NCBI GenBank assembly: GCA_963744305.1
Contig: CAVUTF010000021.1
Location: 62,001-126,000, forward strand
Source: FEN-1219 sp963744305
Lineage (GTDB): Bacteria; Pseudomonadota; Gammaproteobacteria; Steroidobacterales; Rariloculaceae
Direction of reading: 5' to 3'
Length of the DNA stretch: 64,000 nucleotides
Below the pieces are notes generated by a model. It saw only the letters and a list, made by a program, of their open reading frames with translations, was not told the origin of the DNA and did no database searches. The stretch's first letter is position 1. Each line of letters starts with the position of its first letter. Shown piece by piece: positions 28,214-39,282 of this stretch. Both the position numbers and the translations under genes were made by a program.

Positions 28214-29564
28214 ATGAACCACATGAAGACGTGCAGAGGGGATTCTAAGTTCGCTGCAATCGACCGCTCTGCCACCACCATGCCGCGCGAAGCCTGTTGC
28301 TTTAGACGGCTACTTCTTACCTTGCTCTTGTCGATCATGGCCGCGGGGTTATGGAGCGGCCCGGCAGTCGCGGACGACAATGCAGCGCTCGAGTGGAATG
28401 CGATCGCAACCGAGGCCTTCCTGCCTACGCAGGGCGCCGATCCGCTCAGTCAGTCGCGAGCCTACGCGATGCTGCACGCGGCCATCCACGATGCCCTCAA
28501 CGCCATCGATCAACGGTACGAGTTCTACACGCCGGGGTTGTTCGTGATGCCGAACGCCTCCGCAGACGCAGCAGTCGCCGCTGCGGCGCACGACGTTCTG
28601 GTCGCGCTGATCCCCACCCAGCAAGCGCTCATCGACGAAGCATATGACGCGTCCCTGGACGCGATCCCCCAAGGACCAGCCAAAGCCAGTGGTGTGCTCG
28701 TAGGTGAGACAGCGGCAGAGCTCATCTTGGAGCGTCGCGCCGATGACGGAGTGGTAGAGGCATTCGCGACGCCATACTTGCCGACCGGCGTGCCAGGCGA
28801 TTACACCTTTACGCCGCCATTCGATGTGCCGCCGCTCGGACCTCTTGCGTTCGCACCCGGATGGGGCGCGGTCACGCCGTTTGGCATCGACCTTCGCCGG
28901 CATCGCCTGCCTGGACCGCTGTCGATCCGAAGTGCCGCGTACGCGTTCGATCTTACCTTCGTGAAGGCGATCGGCGAGCTGAACAGTACGGTTCGCACCG
29001 AGGAGCAGTCGGAGATCGCCCGGTTCTGGTACGAGGACTCTCCGATCGGCTGGAATCGGATAGCCAACACCGTTCTTGGCGAGCAAAACGTCGAGCTCTG
29101 GAAATCCGCGCGCATCCTCGCGTTGACGAACTTTGCGATGGCCGATGGATTCATCGCGGGGTTCGAGGCGAAGTACGACTTCCGGTTCTGGCGGCCAGTC
29201 ACGGCGATTCGAGCAGCCGCGTCGGACGGCAATCGCTTCACGAGCCCCGACGAGGACTGGAGCTCGTATTTGATTACACCGCCGGTACCCGACTATCCGT
29301 CGACGCACACGGTCCTTGGTGCTGCTGCGGCGGCGGTTCTGATTCATTTTTTTGGAGATAGGACCCAGTCTCGACGACCAGCGTGACGGAGCCCGGCGTC
29401 ACCCGCGACTTCCGGGGCTTCAGCGAGGCCGCGCTCGAAAACGGCGCGTCCCGTGTATATGCGGGTATCACTTCGTGGACGCGGTGACGGATGGCTACAA
29501 GCAGGGAACCGGCATCGGCCGCAAGGTCGCCACCTGCTGCCAGCGGTTCACTAAAGACGAGTGA
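28214..29564 (+). CDS. Vanadium-dependent haloperoxidase/PAP2-superfamily secreted protein, two frame breaks
   Basis: Signal-anchored protein of about 450 residues; ATG 28214 follows GGGAGG. The three oxyanion-binding motifs of the vanadium haloperoxidase/acid phosphatase fold are present: KYDFRFWRPVTAIR (KxxxxxxRP), PDYPSTHTVLGAA (PSxH) and, after breaks near 29370 and 29465, SRVYAGIHFVDAVTDG (SRxxxxxH). Members either oxidise halides with peroxide or act as phosphatases, and the motifs alone do not decide which. The final 20 residues end in TKDE at 29564. It converges with the DUF1552 gene. Confidence 0.87.
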
Positions 29565-29713
29565 AGCGGCGGATCTAGCCCGGGCCTGCGCGCGGCCTGC
29601 GGACCTCAGACTGCGCGGCCGTACGGGAGTCGTGGGATTTGGGACAATAATAGTGACTATGGGGTCGCGTCTCGATCCCCGAGACCTTCATCGACGCGAC
29701 GCAGGACGGCCCG

Positions 29714-31076
29714 TCAGATCTCCGACAAGAAGTCCGGCTGAAGCCGCCCGGTGCTGTCGCCGATAGCGTCGACGTGCGCGCCGACCTTGTCGAGCATCGT
29801 GAGCAGCATGTTCGTCATCGGCGTGCCGGTGGGGTACACCACGTGCTGGCCCGCTCTGATCTTTCCGCCCAGCTTGCCGAGCAACACGCACGGCAGATCG
29901 GAATGGCGGTGCAGGTTGCCGTCGCCCATGCCGCCGCCGAACATCAATAGACTCTGGTCGAGCAGCGTACCGTCGCCGTCCGGCGTCGCCTGCATTTTCG
30001 TCCGCGAGGTAGCCGAGCAAGGAAATGTGATAGGCGTCGATCTTCGTCTTCTTCTCGATCAACGCCGGATCGTTCCGATGATGCGAAACAGGATGATGCT
30101 GATCCGGCACTCCGATGTTGGGATAAGACCGGTTGCTGACCTCGCGCGCGAGAATCATGCTGAACACGCGCGTCGTATCCGTCTGGAACGCCAATAGCTG
30201 CAGATCGAGCATGAGCTTCGTGTGCTCGTCGAACGACCCGGGGATGCCGGTCGGGCGATCAGGCAGCGCCACGGCGTGCTCGTCGCTTGCCTCGACGCCT
30301 TGAATGCGTTGCTCGATCTCGCGTACGGAGTCCAGATATTCGCCGAGCTTCGTTCGATCGCCATGGCCAACGTCCGCGGCCAAGCGATTCGCTTCCTCGC
30401 GGACCGAATCCAAGATGCTGCTGGTCTTTTTCGTGCGGGCGAGCCGCTCGGCGCTGCTGCCGCCGTCACCGAACAGGCGCTCGAATACGACACGCGGATG
30501 GTTCTCTGTCAGGTTCGGCGTGGTCTCGCTGCGCCACGACACCGTGTTGATGTAGAAGCAGTCACCGGCGTCGCACGCGCTCTGCGTTGCCGTATCGACG
30601 GCAAGCTCGAGCGAGCGCACCGGCGTCTCTCTCCCGAGCACGTCCGCTGCCAATTGGTCGGCGCTGGTCGCGAGCTTCACCTCGACGCCGGGGCGCGTGC
30701 GATCCCAGGCGTGCACGCCGGTGAGCCATGCGGCGGACGAGCGCGGATGGTCGCCGGTGCCGTCCCCGAAGTTCTCGGCCTGCGCGTGATCGAGGCCGCT
30801 GATGACGGTCAGATACTCGCGGAGCGGCGCGAGCGGCCGCAACACCGGCGAGAGCTCGAAGTCGGCGCCCTCGCCGCGCGGCCGGAAGGTCCTGTGGACG
30901 ATGCCGTTGCCGACGTAGACGAATCCCAAGCGCGGTGTCGGGCGCGTTATGTCCGCGCCGAACGCCGGGACCATCGCGTCCAGCATCGGCAAGGCGATCG
31001 TGGCGCCGACACCGCGCAAGAACGTGCGGCGCGGCAAGGTCTTCTTCGTCACAAACGTCCTCGTCATGAACGTCAT
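29714..31076 (-). CDS. DUF1552-domain protein with twin-arginine signal, one frame break
   Basis: A Tat-type signal (LPRRTFLRGVGATIALPML) leads a DUF1552 domain: RPTPRLGFVYVGNGI, LTVISGLDHAQAENFGDGTG with DHPRSSAAWLTG, and the C-terminal SLLMFGGGMGDGNLHRHSDL in a second frame after a break near 29998. About 450 residues. These proteins, related to DUF1501/alkaline-phosphatase-like folds, nearly always travel with DUF1592-type cytochrome-like proteins, as here, where the latter lies 28 nt upstream in the same operon. No biochemical function is established. Confidence 0.85.
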
Positions 31077-31104
31077 CGCTCGCCCCCTAGGCTCGACGAT
31101 TCCT

Positions 31105-33557
31105 CTACGATAGCCGAAAACGCGCAATTGTTCGCGGCCGCGCTTGCGGGTCGGACCCCTCGGGATCACTGGCGAGCCACGAGCGAGTCCAAGGCTGGAT
31201 CAGCGCGGAGTGTCTGACCCGGCCCCCGGGCCCGTCGCGCATCTGGAATGGCACGCTTGCGACGATGCCCTCGACTAGGCCTGAGAACTCGTAGTTGTTG
31301 GCCGCCGCCGCGCGCACAACGGCACGAATCGCGGGCGCATCGTAGTACTGAACGTTGCGGCCGAGCGCATACATCATGAGCTTTTCCGTCACGGCGCTCA
31401 CGAAGAGCTTCCGGCTTCGCTAGCAGCAGCGCGTTCACGCCTTCCAGACCGTCGACGACGCTGCCGTCCGGGAGCTCGCTGGCGGTATCGATCGGCTTGC
31501 CGGCGTCGTCGTCGCGCCAGCGGCCGACTGCGTCGAAATGCTCGAGCGCAAAGCCGATCGGGTCCATCTTCGTGTGGCAGCTCGCGCACGCGGGGTTGGC
31601 GCGATGCTTGACCATCGCGTCGCGCATCGTGAGCGGCGCGCCGCGCTCCTCATCCTCCGTCGCGAGCGCCGGCACGTCGGGCGGCGGCGGCGGGCGGCGG
31701 CGCCGCAAGCAGGTTGTCGAGCACGTACTTGCCGCGCAGCACGGGTGACGTGCGCGTCGAATACGAGGTCACCGTCAAGATGCTGCCCTGGCCGAGCAAG
31801 CCGCTGCGTCGGCCGTCCGCGCCGAGCTCCACGCGGCGGAAGTGGCTGCCCTGCACGTTCGGTATGCCGTAGTGCTTCGCGAGCCGCTCGTTGACGAACG
31901 TGTGAGTCGCGGTCAAGAGATCCACGACGCTGCCGCCGCCGCGCAGCACGCTATCGACGAAGAGCTCCGTCTCGCGCTCGAGGGCGCTCATGAGCGTAAC
32001 GTCGTGGTCGGGGAACAAGAAAATGTCCGGCTCCTTCGCCTCGACGTCGCGCAGGAACAGCCACTGCGCAGCAAAGTTCGTGACCATTGACTCCGAGCGC
32101 GGATCGGCGAGCATCCGCTGCACTTGCGCTCGGAGCGTGTGTGGCTCGCGTAAAGTGCCGTCGATCGCCGCCTGCAGTAGCTCGTCGTCGGGAATGCTGC
32201 TCCAGAGAAAGAACGACAAGCGCGATGCGAGCTCGACGTCACTCACCGCATACGCCGCGCCGGGCGACGCGTCCGCCGCCTCGCGTTCGATGCGATAGAG
32301 AAACTGCGGGCTCACGAGCACGCGCTCGAGCGCGAATTGAATCCCGGTGTCGAAATTGCTCTCGGCCCTACCCTCCTCGTAGAACGGCAGCAGATTCTCG
32401 ATGTCGGTTTCCGTGGCAGGGCGCCGGTACGCGCGCCGCGCGAGCGTCCTCAAGATCTCGCGCGCGCACGGCAGCTCCTCTTCGACGCTGCTCGGCCGGC
32501 ATACGAAAATCCGTTGCCGGCTCGGTGTATCGCCGGGGCCGGTCGCCGCGTACGGACCGCGAATCGTCGCCATCGCGATCGCGGGCAGCGTGCCACGGCT
32601 GCGCATGCGGAGGCGCACGAGGCCCTCGTCGAGCGCTTCGGAATGCTCGACGAACGTGACGCCGACCAGGTGCGGGCCAGCCGAGATCGGCACGCGGAAG
32701 CTCGCGTGCTCGGCCGCGCGCGGGCCGGCAGGCCCCTGCGGGCCGCCAATGGCCGCGATTGCGACGCGCGCGCCGTCGACGCTGAGCTCGATCTCGTGCC
32801 GCTCGCCCGCCGCGCTCGCTGTTTCCACATCCACCGTGTACTCGGCATCGAGGGGGAAATAGCTCTCGACGGCGAGTCCGCCGCGAGTGCCGAACGGCAG
32901 CTCGCCGACGCGCTCGTCCTGCGGCAGCTGTTCGGAGAGCTTATGGATGTTCACCATCACCGGCGCGCGCATATCGCCGACGGCGAGGCGCGCGATCTTC
33001 TGCGCCGCAGCGATGTAGCGCTCCATCACCACGGGCGACACGAACAGCAGATCGGCGATGTTGTCGAAGCCGCTGCTCGCGTTGTCGGCGGGCAGCAAGA
33101 GCTCGAAATCGAGCTCGCTCGGCATGTGCTCGACGGCGAGCAAGTCGCGAATCGCGTTGCGATATTCCGTGCGAGTCAGGCGCCGGAACAACGGCACGTC
33201 GCCTGGCATCGGAGTCGCGGCGGCGGCTTCGTCGAGCTCGGCCTCGAGATACGCCGCGGCGGTCGCGTAGCCTTCCTTGTCAGGACGCGGGTCCTCGGGC
33301 GGCATCGACTCGGCCCGCAGCTTGCGCACGATCTTTTCCCAGTGCTCTGCGTGCGCCCCGATCTGGTCGAGGCTCGCGGGATCGATGGCAAGCTCCGCCG
33401 TGAGCTCGACGGGGTTGTGGCACTCGGTGCAGTAGCTCGCGAGGAGATCGCGCGTCGCGCGCTCGCCGTGCTGCGCGCGCACCCACCAGGCGACGCCGAC
33501 CCCGAGCCCTACAACCGGGACGGAGAGGAGAAGCACTCTGGCGATCCGCAGCTTCAC
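31105..33557 (-). CDS. DUF1592/DUF1588/DUF1585 cytochrome-like protein with two CxxCH sites, two frame breaks
   Basis: About 815 residues. GTG 33557 starts an N-terminal membrane anchor (VLLLSVPVVGLGVGVAWW), then a heme-c-like CTECH, the DUF1587 region (FRRLTRTEYRNAIRDLL), DUF1595 and DUF1592 (YRRPATETDIENLLPFYEEG, ASRLSFFLWSSIPDDELLQA), DUF1588 with CASCHTKMDPIGFALEHFD, and C-terminal DUF1585 (VTEKLMMYALGR). Breaks lie near 31695 and 31400. The layout is that of planctomycete-type 'PSCyt' proteins. With the DUF1552 partner it may form an exported redox complex (inference). Divergent from the ankyrin operon with a 73-nt shared promoter region. Confidence 0.87.
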
Positions 33558-33630
33558 TGTTCAAGCTCATGGTCGACTGATGGCGCTCATTGTATATTGC
33601 GGAAAGAGCCGCCGCAGGGGGGAGGCACGG

Positions 33631-35223
33631 GTGGTACGTTCGCTGACCGGATTTCGCATTGCGCTGCTGTTGGCTTGCGGCGCTCCGCTCGCCGCGATAG
33701 CAGAGTCGACCGCGCTGATCGAGGCCGTCAAACGCCACGACCGCGTGGCCGTGAATGCGCTACTCGACCGCGGCGCAGAGGTCGCTGCGGCCGAAGGCGA
33801 CGGCACCACGGCGCTGCATTGGGCGGCACAGATCGATGATCTGGACATGATCGGGGTCTTGCTCGACGCGGGCGCGGCGGCGACCGCCACGAATCGGTTC
33901 AACGTCACGCCACTCGAGCTTGCGAGCAACAACGGTAATGCCGCGGCCATCGAGCGGCTCCTTCAAGCGGGCGCCGATCCGAACGCGCTTTCCCGCGAAG
34001 GACAAACGCCATTGATGAGCGCGGCGCTGAGCGGCAACGTCGGCGCCGTCGAAGCGCTGCTCGCGCATGGCGCCGAGGTCGACGCTGCCGAGGCGTGGCG
34101 AGGGCAGACGGCCTTGATGTGGGCCGCGGGCGAAGGCAACGTCGACGTAGCGCGTGCGCTGATCGCGGCGGGCGCGAACGTCACCGCGAAGTCGAAGTCG
34201 GGGTTCACGCCGCTGCTGTTCGCGGTCCGCAACGCCCAGATCGAAACGATGCGGCTCTTGCTCGACCACGGCGCGAACGCGAACGATCTCGCGCCGGACG
34301 ATGCCACGAGCGCGCTCAACGTCGCGGTCGTCAACGCGTTCTACGAAGCCGCTTCGGTGCTGCTCGACTACGGCGCCGACCCGAACCTGCCCGATGCGCG
34401 CGCTTCGCCGCTGCACACGATCGCCTGGCTGCGCAAGCCGGGCGTCACGGGCGATGCTGGCGTCGGCGAGCTGCCAACGTCCGCGCCGCGGCCGACCGGC
34501 AAGGTCGGAAGCTTGGAGCTCGCGCAGAAGTTGCTCGATCATGGCGCGAATCCGAACGTGCGCGTCGATTGGCAAGAGATCAAGTTCGACACGGTCGGCG
34601 GCATCACGCGCAATCCGCCGGGGTTGACGCTCGGGCGCCATTTGCTCACCTACAACGGCGCGACGGCGTTCTACGTCGCGGCCAAAAACGGCGACGCGGA
34701 GTACATGCGCCTCCTCGCCGCGAACGGCGCCGATCCATCGATCACGAATCGCTTCGGCGTCACGCCGCTGATGATCGCGGCGGGGCTCGACACGTGGGAA
34801 GGCGAAACGCCGGGCCCGTTCACGGGAGTGTCGGAAGCGGAGCGACTCGTTGCGGTCAAGCTCGCGGTCGAGCTCGGCAACGACGTGAACGCGGTGGCAG
34901 ATTTCGGCGACTACTCGATGATCGGCGATCCGCAGTACACGCTGCTCTACTATCCGCACAACATCGAAGATCTGCTCGAGCTCGGCACGGGCGATCCGCG
35001 CTGGAGCGGCAGCACCGCACTGCACGGCGCGATCATTTCGAATCAGCCGTCGATCGTTCAGTACTTGGTCGACGCGGGCGCGCGGCTCGACGCCAAAACG
35101 GACACCGGTTGGACGCCACTGATGATGGCCCGCGGCGTGTTCTTGACGAACACAGGCCGCGAGTTTCCGGCGGCCGAGGCGATTCTGGTCAAAGCGCTCG
35201 AGGAGCGGGACCCGCAGAGGTGA
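33631..35223 (+). CDS. Secreted ankyrin-repeat protein
   Basis: GTG 33631 follows GGGGGGAGG at good spacing and begins a signal peptide (FRIALLLACGAPLAAIAES). About ten ankyrin repeats follow, for example GTTALHWAAQIDDLDMIGVL, GQTPLMSAALSGNVGAVEAL, GATAFYVAAKNGDAEYMRLL and GSTALHGAIISNQPSIVQYL. Around 530 residues, intact. Periplasmic ankyrin proteins next to DUF1592/DUF1552 pairs recur in related genomes and probably serve as protein-binding scaffolds. First gene of a three-gene operon. Confidence 0.86.
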   Translation: MVRSLTGFRIALLLACGAPLAAIAESTALIEAVKRHDRVAVNALLDRGAEVAAAEGDGTTALHWAAQIDDLDMIGVLLDAGAAATATNRFNVTPLELASNNGNAAAIERLLQAGADPNALSREGQTPLMSAALSGNVGAVEALLAHGAEVDAAEAWRGQTALMWAAGEGNVDVARALIAAGANVTAKSKSGFTPLLFAVRNAQIETMRLLLDHGANANDLAPDDATSALNVAVVNAFYEAASVLLDYGADPNLPDARASPLHTIAWLRKPGVTGDAGVGELPTSAPRPTGKVGSLELAQKLLDHGANPNVRVDWQEIKFDTVGGITRNPPGLTLGRHLLTYNGATAFYVAAKNGDAEYMRLLAANGADPSITNRFGVTPLMIAAGLDTWEGETPGPFTGVSEAERLVAVKLAVELGNDVNAVADFGDYSMIGDPQYTLLYYPHNIEDLLELGTGDPRWSGSTALHGAIISNQPSIVQYLVDAGARLDAKTDTGWTPLMMARGVFLTNTGREFPAAEAILVKALEERDPQR

Positions 35224-35226
35224 ACC

Positions 35227-35658
35227 ATGACGACGCGCATCGCGGGAGCTTGCTTGATTGTCGTCTTAGCCTTCTCGGCGAGTCCGTTGTCGGCGCATCA
35301 CTCCTTCGGCGCGGAGTACGACGTGAACCAGCCGATCACGCTCACCGGTGTGCTCACGAAGGTCGAATGGACGAACCCGCATAGTCACTTGTATCTCGAT
35401 GTGCGCGACGACAAGGGCAACGTCGTCAACTGGCAGTTCGAGGGCTATCCTCCGCCCGCGTTGCTGCGGATCGGCTGGAAGCGGGACGTGACGATGAAGA
35501 CGGGCGACACGATCACCGTGTTCGGCTGGCGTGCGCGGGACGGCGGGAATTGGGCGCACTCGCGTGAGATCACCTTGCCGGGAGGCGAAAAGATGATGTT
35601 CGGTCCTCCAGCCGGCACCGGCGACGGAGGAGCTACTCCGGCCGTGGACGTGAAATGA
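35227..35658 (+). CDS. DUF6152-family secreted protein
   Basis: 143 residues with a signal peptide ending at SPLSAHHSF, where the processed N-terminus begins with a His-His pair typical of the family. The body is a small beta-barrel-like domain (YDVNQPITLTGVLTKVEWTN, then HSHLYLDVRDDKGNVVNWQFE). His residues at the mature N-terminus could bind metal (inference). It starts 3 nt after the ankyrin gene and overlaps the next by ATGA, so the three are co-translated. Confidence 0.82.
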   Translation: MTTRIAGACLIVVLAFSASPLSAHHSFGAEYDVNQPITLTGVLTKVEWTNPHSHLYLDVRDDKGNVVNWQFEGYPPPALLRIGWKRDVTMKTGDTITVFGWRARDGGNWAHSREITLPGGEKMMFGPPAGTGDGGATPAVDVK

Positions 35659-36461
35659 CTCGGCGCCTCCCCGTCGCGGTTCTCGCGGCAGCTTGCTGGT
35701 CGGTCTCCGTCTCAGCGCAGATACCGCGCACCGCGGATGGAAAGCCGGATCTCACGGGTGTCTGGCAGGGCGGCAGCACGCAACGCGGCAGCTGGGATGA
35801 AGCCAATGCCGGCCTCGGAGTCGGCGGCTCGGGGCGCAATCCGTTGGCCCCGGCTACTCCCTCGTCGGCCGATCGGCCGGCGGGGCGTGAGGGCGCGCCG
35901 TACCAAGAGTGGGCCGCGAAGAAGGTTCTCGAAGCGTTCAACAGGAGAGGCATCGATGACCCGACGGGACTGTGCTTGCCGCCCGGGATTCCGCGTACCG
36001 TCATGCTCGGTCTCTTCCCGCAGCAGTTCATTCAAACCCCCACCCAGATCGTGATCCTGTACGAGTACATGAGCGTCTTCCGCGTGATCCCGCTCAACGC
36101 CGAGCATCCCGACGACATGATTCCGAGCTACATGGGCAACTCCGTCGCGCACTGGGAAGACGACACGCTGGTTATCGACGTCGTCGGCTTCAACGACAAG
36201 ACGTGGCTCGCCGGCACGGGCACGTTTCACACCGATGCGCTGCACATCACGGAACGCTATACACGCGTGGATAAGGATCGCATCGACTACGAGGTGACGA
36301 TGGAGGATCCGAATGTGCTAACCAAGCCCTGGGTCCTGCAATCGAGCCTGATGCTGCGCGAAGGCACGCGGCTTCAGGAGTACGTTTGCGCCGAGAACAA
36401 TTTGGATCCCGCGCGTTACGAGCGGCTGCTCGAGGGCGGAGTCGACTTCACGAGGGAGTAG
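35655..36461 (+). CDS. Secreted conserved hypothetical protein of the DUF6152 operon
   Basis: 268 residues with a signal peptide (LPVAVLAAACWSVSVSAQ). The mature start IPRTADGKPDLTGVWQ is a signature I recognise from a large family of exported hypothetical proteins in proteobacteria and acidobacteria, many found next to DUF6152. Later features include GLCLPPGIPRTVM, the strand IVILYEYMSVFRVIPL and GNSVAHWEDDTLVIDVVGFND. No catalytic motif is known. Intact, last gene of the operon. Confidence 0.8.
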   Translation: MTRRLPVAVLAAACWSVSVSAQIPRTADGKPDLTGVWQGGSTQRGSWDEANAGLGVGGSGRNPLAPATPSSADRPAGREGAPYQEWAAKKVLEAFNRRGIDDPTGLCLPPGIPRTVMLGLFPQQFIQTPTQIVILYEYMSVFRVIPLNAEHPDDMIPSYMGNSVAHWEDDTLVIDVVGFNDKTWLAGTGTFHTDALHITERYTRVDKDRIDYEVTMEDPNVLTKPWVLQSSLMLREGTRLQEYVCAENNLDPARYERLLEGGVDFTRE

Positions 36462-36775
36462 CGCCCCGCCCTATCTCGCGCAGCGACGTTTTCCGCGTTC
36501 TCCACGCCGCGTCGCCAGCTCGAGCGTAGCCTCCCTTCAGTTGTCACGTGTTTTTTCACCGCTGTCGGCGATTCTTCGGGACTTGCAACGCGCCACGCAG
36601 CTAAACACCCGAAGATCGAATTACGTCATAACATGGCTTCGGTTGAAGCAGCACGCCTCGCCGAAGTCGCGTCGAACGACACTCACCGGCACGCGGGAGC
36701 GAAGGGCGTGTGCTCGGCTGGGATCGCGATTCGCCGAACTAGTCGTTCGACGATCTCGGAGGGTTCCGTGCCGAC
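36462..36775. other. Gene-free spacer (314 bp)
   Basis: Less GC-rich than surrounding genes. Short open frames here have no protein-like composition or ribosome sites. A T6 run at 36550-36555 follows no clear stem. It may contain the promoter and mis-framed N-terminus of the SGNH hydrolase, but nothing definite is seen. Confidence 0.35.
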
Positions 36776-37525
36776 TTGACCGGTGACCCGAGAAGCCTAG
36801 TTGCGTTGCAATTGCGTTCTTGTCGCGGCAGCGCCCACGGTCACGCAACGCACAGAAAGTGCGCCCGCAACCGGCTTCGTGAAGCAAGCACGGCCCATCG
36901 AAACGCTTCAAGTCCGTTTCGCGGCGGACATACGACGCCTAGTTTCCTGCGTTTTGAGCGCGACAGGGCAGCGCCGCCGCCTCAGGAGGCCATACTCTTC
37001 GTCGGCAGCAGCATCTTCCGCCAGTGGACTACTCTTGCGGAGCAGATGGCTCCTCTACCGGTGTTCAACCGAGCTTTCGGAGGATCGAGGACGTGGGAAA
37101 TCCTGGCCTACATGGACAAGATCGTCCTTCCGTATCGGCCGAGGATCATCGTCTATTACTGCGGCAGCAATGACGTCAATGCGGGGGAGCCCGCGGCGGC
37201 GATCGTCGGGCGTTTCAAGCAATTCATGGCGCGCGTAGCGGCGGAGCTGCCCGACACACGGGTGTTCTTTGTTTCGATCAACCGCTCGCCCGACAAAAGA
37301 GCCAGGTGGGACGTCGTGGACGACGCAAACGCCGAAATAAAAGCATACGCCTATGCGACCCCGAACCTCGACTACATCGAGTTGAATTCAGTTCTTTTCG
37401 ATGCAAAGGACGAGCCGCGCCAAGAACTGTATTTGGAGGACGGCCTGCATTTCCACCCGCCCGCATACGAGGAGTTCACGAAGATCATAAAGCCGGTGCT
37501 CCTCCAGGCCTGGTCCGAGCACTAA
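36776..37525 (+). CDS. SGNH/GDSL-type esterase, N-terminus uncertain
   Basis: The conserved domain runs from about 36950: LRFERDRAAPPPQEAILFVG starts block I, with Ser in VGSSIF in place of GDS; FNRAFGGSRTWE is block II (Gly), YYCGSNDVN block III (Asn) and DGLHFHPPAYEEF block V (Asp, His). This subfamily resembles PAF-acetylhydrolase-like exported esterases. The first 55 residues of the open frame look non-natural and lack a signal peptide, so an indel probably hides the true start. Start position is therefore unreliable. Confidence 0.75.
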   Translation: MTGDPRSLVALQLRSCRGSAHGHATHRKCARNRLREASTAHRNASSPFRGGHTTPSFLRFERDRAAPPPQEAILFVGSSIFRQWTTLAEQMAPLPVFNRAFGGSRTWEILAYMDKIVLPYRPRIIVYYCGSNDVNAGEPAAAIVGRFKQFMARVAAELPDTRVFFVSINRSPDKRARWDVVDDANAEIKAYAYATPNLDYIELNSVLFDAKDEPRQELYLEDGLHFHPPAYEEFTKIIKPVLLQAWSEH

Positions 37526-37715
37526 TCGCGACGGCGGTTCCGATCAGCCGATCGGATTGACGATCATTGGAGCCGGCCCCGGGCCGCCGTTGAAAAGCCG
37601 TCTCGAGCCGCGCTCGTTAACGGATCGTCTCACCTCCGAAACGAGACGCCTACAGCGAGCTGCGTCGAATCTGGTATAAGCAGTATGGACGCAGATTTGC
37701 CCCGGGGGATCGCGC

Positions 37716-39261
37716 ATGCGCACACTCACATCGTTCGCGGTCACTATGGTGCTCACCCATTCCGTTGCCGGCACGGCGAGCGCGCAGATCACGAACCCGC
37801 TGCCGGCGCCCGTCGACAAACGTGGCCTCTTGGTCGAGATCCAGGACGTTGCGCGGCTGCCGGAGACACGCAACCTGCGTCCCGTCGATCAAGACGTGAC
37901 GCCTACGGGCTGGGCGCGCGTGAGCTTCGTCCGCGATCTACCAGACGGCCGGCGCTTCACGAACGATTCGCGCGGCTTTTTGTATCTGCTCGAGGGCGAT
38001 CGGCCTTCTCTTTATGTGGACGTCGCCGCGATATTCCCGCGTGCGAACTACAACCGGCTCGAAAGCGGCTTCATCGGCTTTGATTTCCACCCGGAGTTCG
38101 CGCGCAACGGTCTGTTCTACACCGTGCACAGCGAGTACGCGCCCGACAATCCCGCGACCCCGAATTTTGTCCCCCCGGGTTTCACGGCGCAGGACGCCAC
38201 GTATCACAACGTGATCACGGAGTGGCACGCGCGCGATCCGGCTGCGCGCACGTTTGACGGCACGCGCCGCGAGCTCTTGCGCGTGGCGCACGTCGTCATG
38301 AACCTCACTCACCCGTTCGGCAACGTCGAGTTCAATCCTACCGCGCGGCCCGGCGATGAGGACTACGGCCTGCTCTACACGAGCGGCAGCGATCTCGGTT
38401 TCAGCAACGGCGGCGGACCGAACGCGAATAATCCCGGCCAGACGCAGCGGTTGGACTCGGTCATCACCGCGATCCTGCGCTTCGATCCACGCAGTCCGTC
38501 GGTGACGAACGGCACCAAGGGGCTCGGGGACTACACGATTCCCGTCGGCGAACAAATTCGCCGCCGACGGCGATCCCAAGACGCTCGGCGAAATCTACGC
38601 GTACGGCTTTCGCAACGCCCACCGGCTGTCGTGGGATCTCGAGGACGGAACGATGTTCGCATCCGACATCGGGATGAACCACATCGAGGAGATCAACATC
38701 GTTCACAACGGCGGCAACTACGGCTGGATGAAGCGCGAGGGCTACTGGGAGAACGGCATGACGCGGCCCGGCGGTGCACTCAATCAATTGTTCGAGCTGC
38801 CGGCGAACGTGTTGAACGGCCGCAACCAAGACGAGTTCACGTATCCGGTCGCGATCTATGACCACAACGAAGGGCAAGCGGTGAGCGGCGGCTTCGCCTA
38901 CCACGGGCGCATCGAAGCGTTGCGCGGGAAATTCGTGTTCGGCGACGTGCAGCGCGGACGTTTGTTCGCCGCGGACCTCGACGCAATGAAGGCAGCCGAC
39001 GACGGCGTTCCTGCAACCGTTGCGCCCGTCGAAGAAATCCAATTGTTCGTTCGCGACGGCTCGGGCTCGCGCGTGTACGTAACGTTTCGCGACCTGGTGG
39101 AGCGGACGATGGGCGCGTCGATGGCGCGCGCCGACTTGCATGTGAGCCGCAGCCGGGACGGCGAGCTGTTTCTCACGTCGCGGCAGGACGGGATGATCCG
39201 GACGCTCGTGCCCGACGCGGATTCAGCGGACGCGCGGCGGTCGAACCGACGTCGCGAATAA
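37716..39261 (+). CDS. PQQ-dependent sugar dehydrogenase-like (GSDH/sorbosone type) protein, one frame break
   Basis: About 515 residues with a signal peptide (SFAVTMVLTHSVAGTASAQ). The glucose/sorbosone dehydrogenase six-blade propeller is visible in ESGFIGFDFHPEFARNGLFY, LLYTSGSDLGFSNGGG, IYAYGFRNAHRLSWDLEDG and, after a break near 38548, HIEEINIVHNGGNYGW. The FRNAHR/N-GGNYGW motifs are those that bind PQQ and substrate in this family. It would oxidise an aldose in the periplasm if PQQ is supplied; pqq genes are not in the window. Confidence 0.85.
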
Positions 39262-39282
39262 GGAACGCGATCTGCCCGATGC

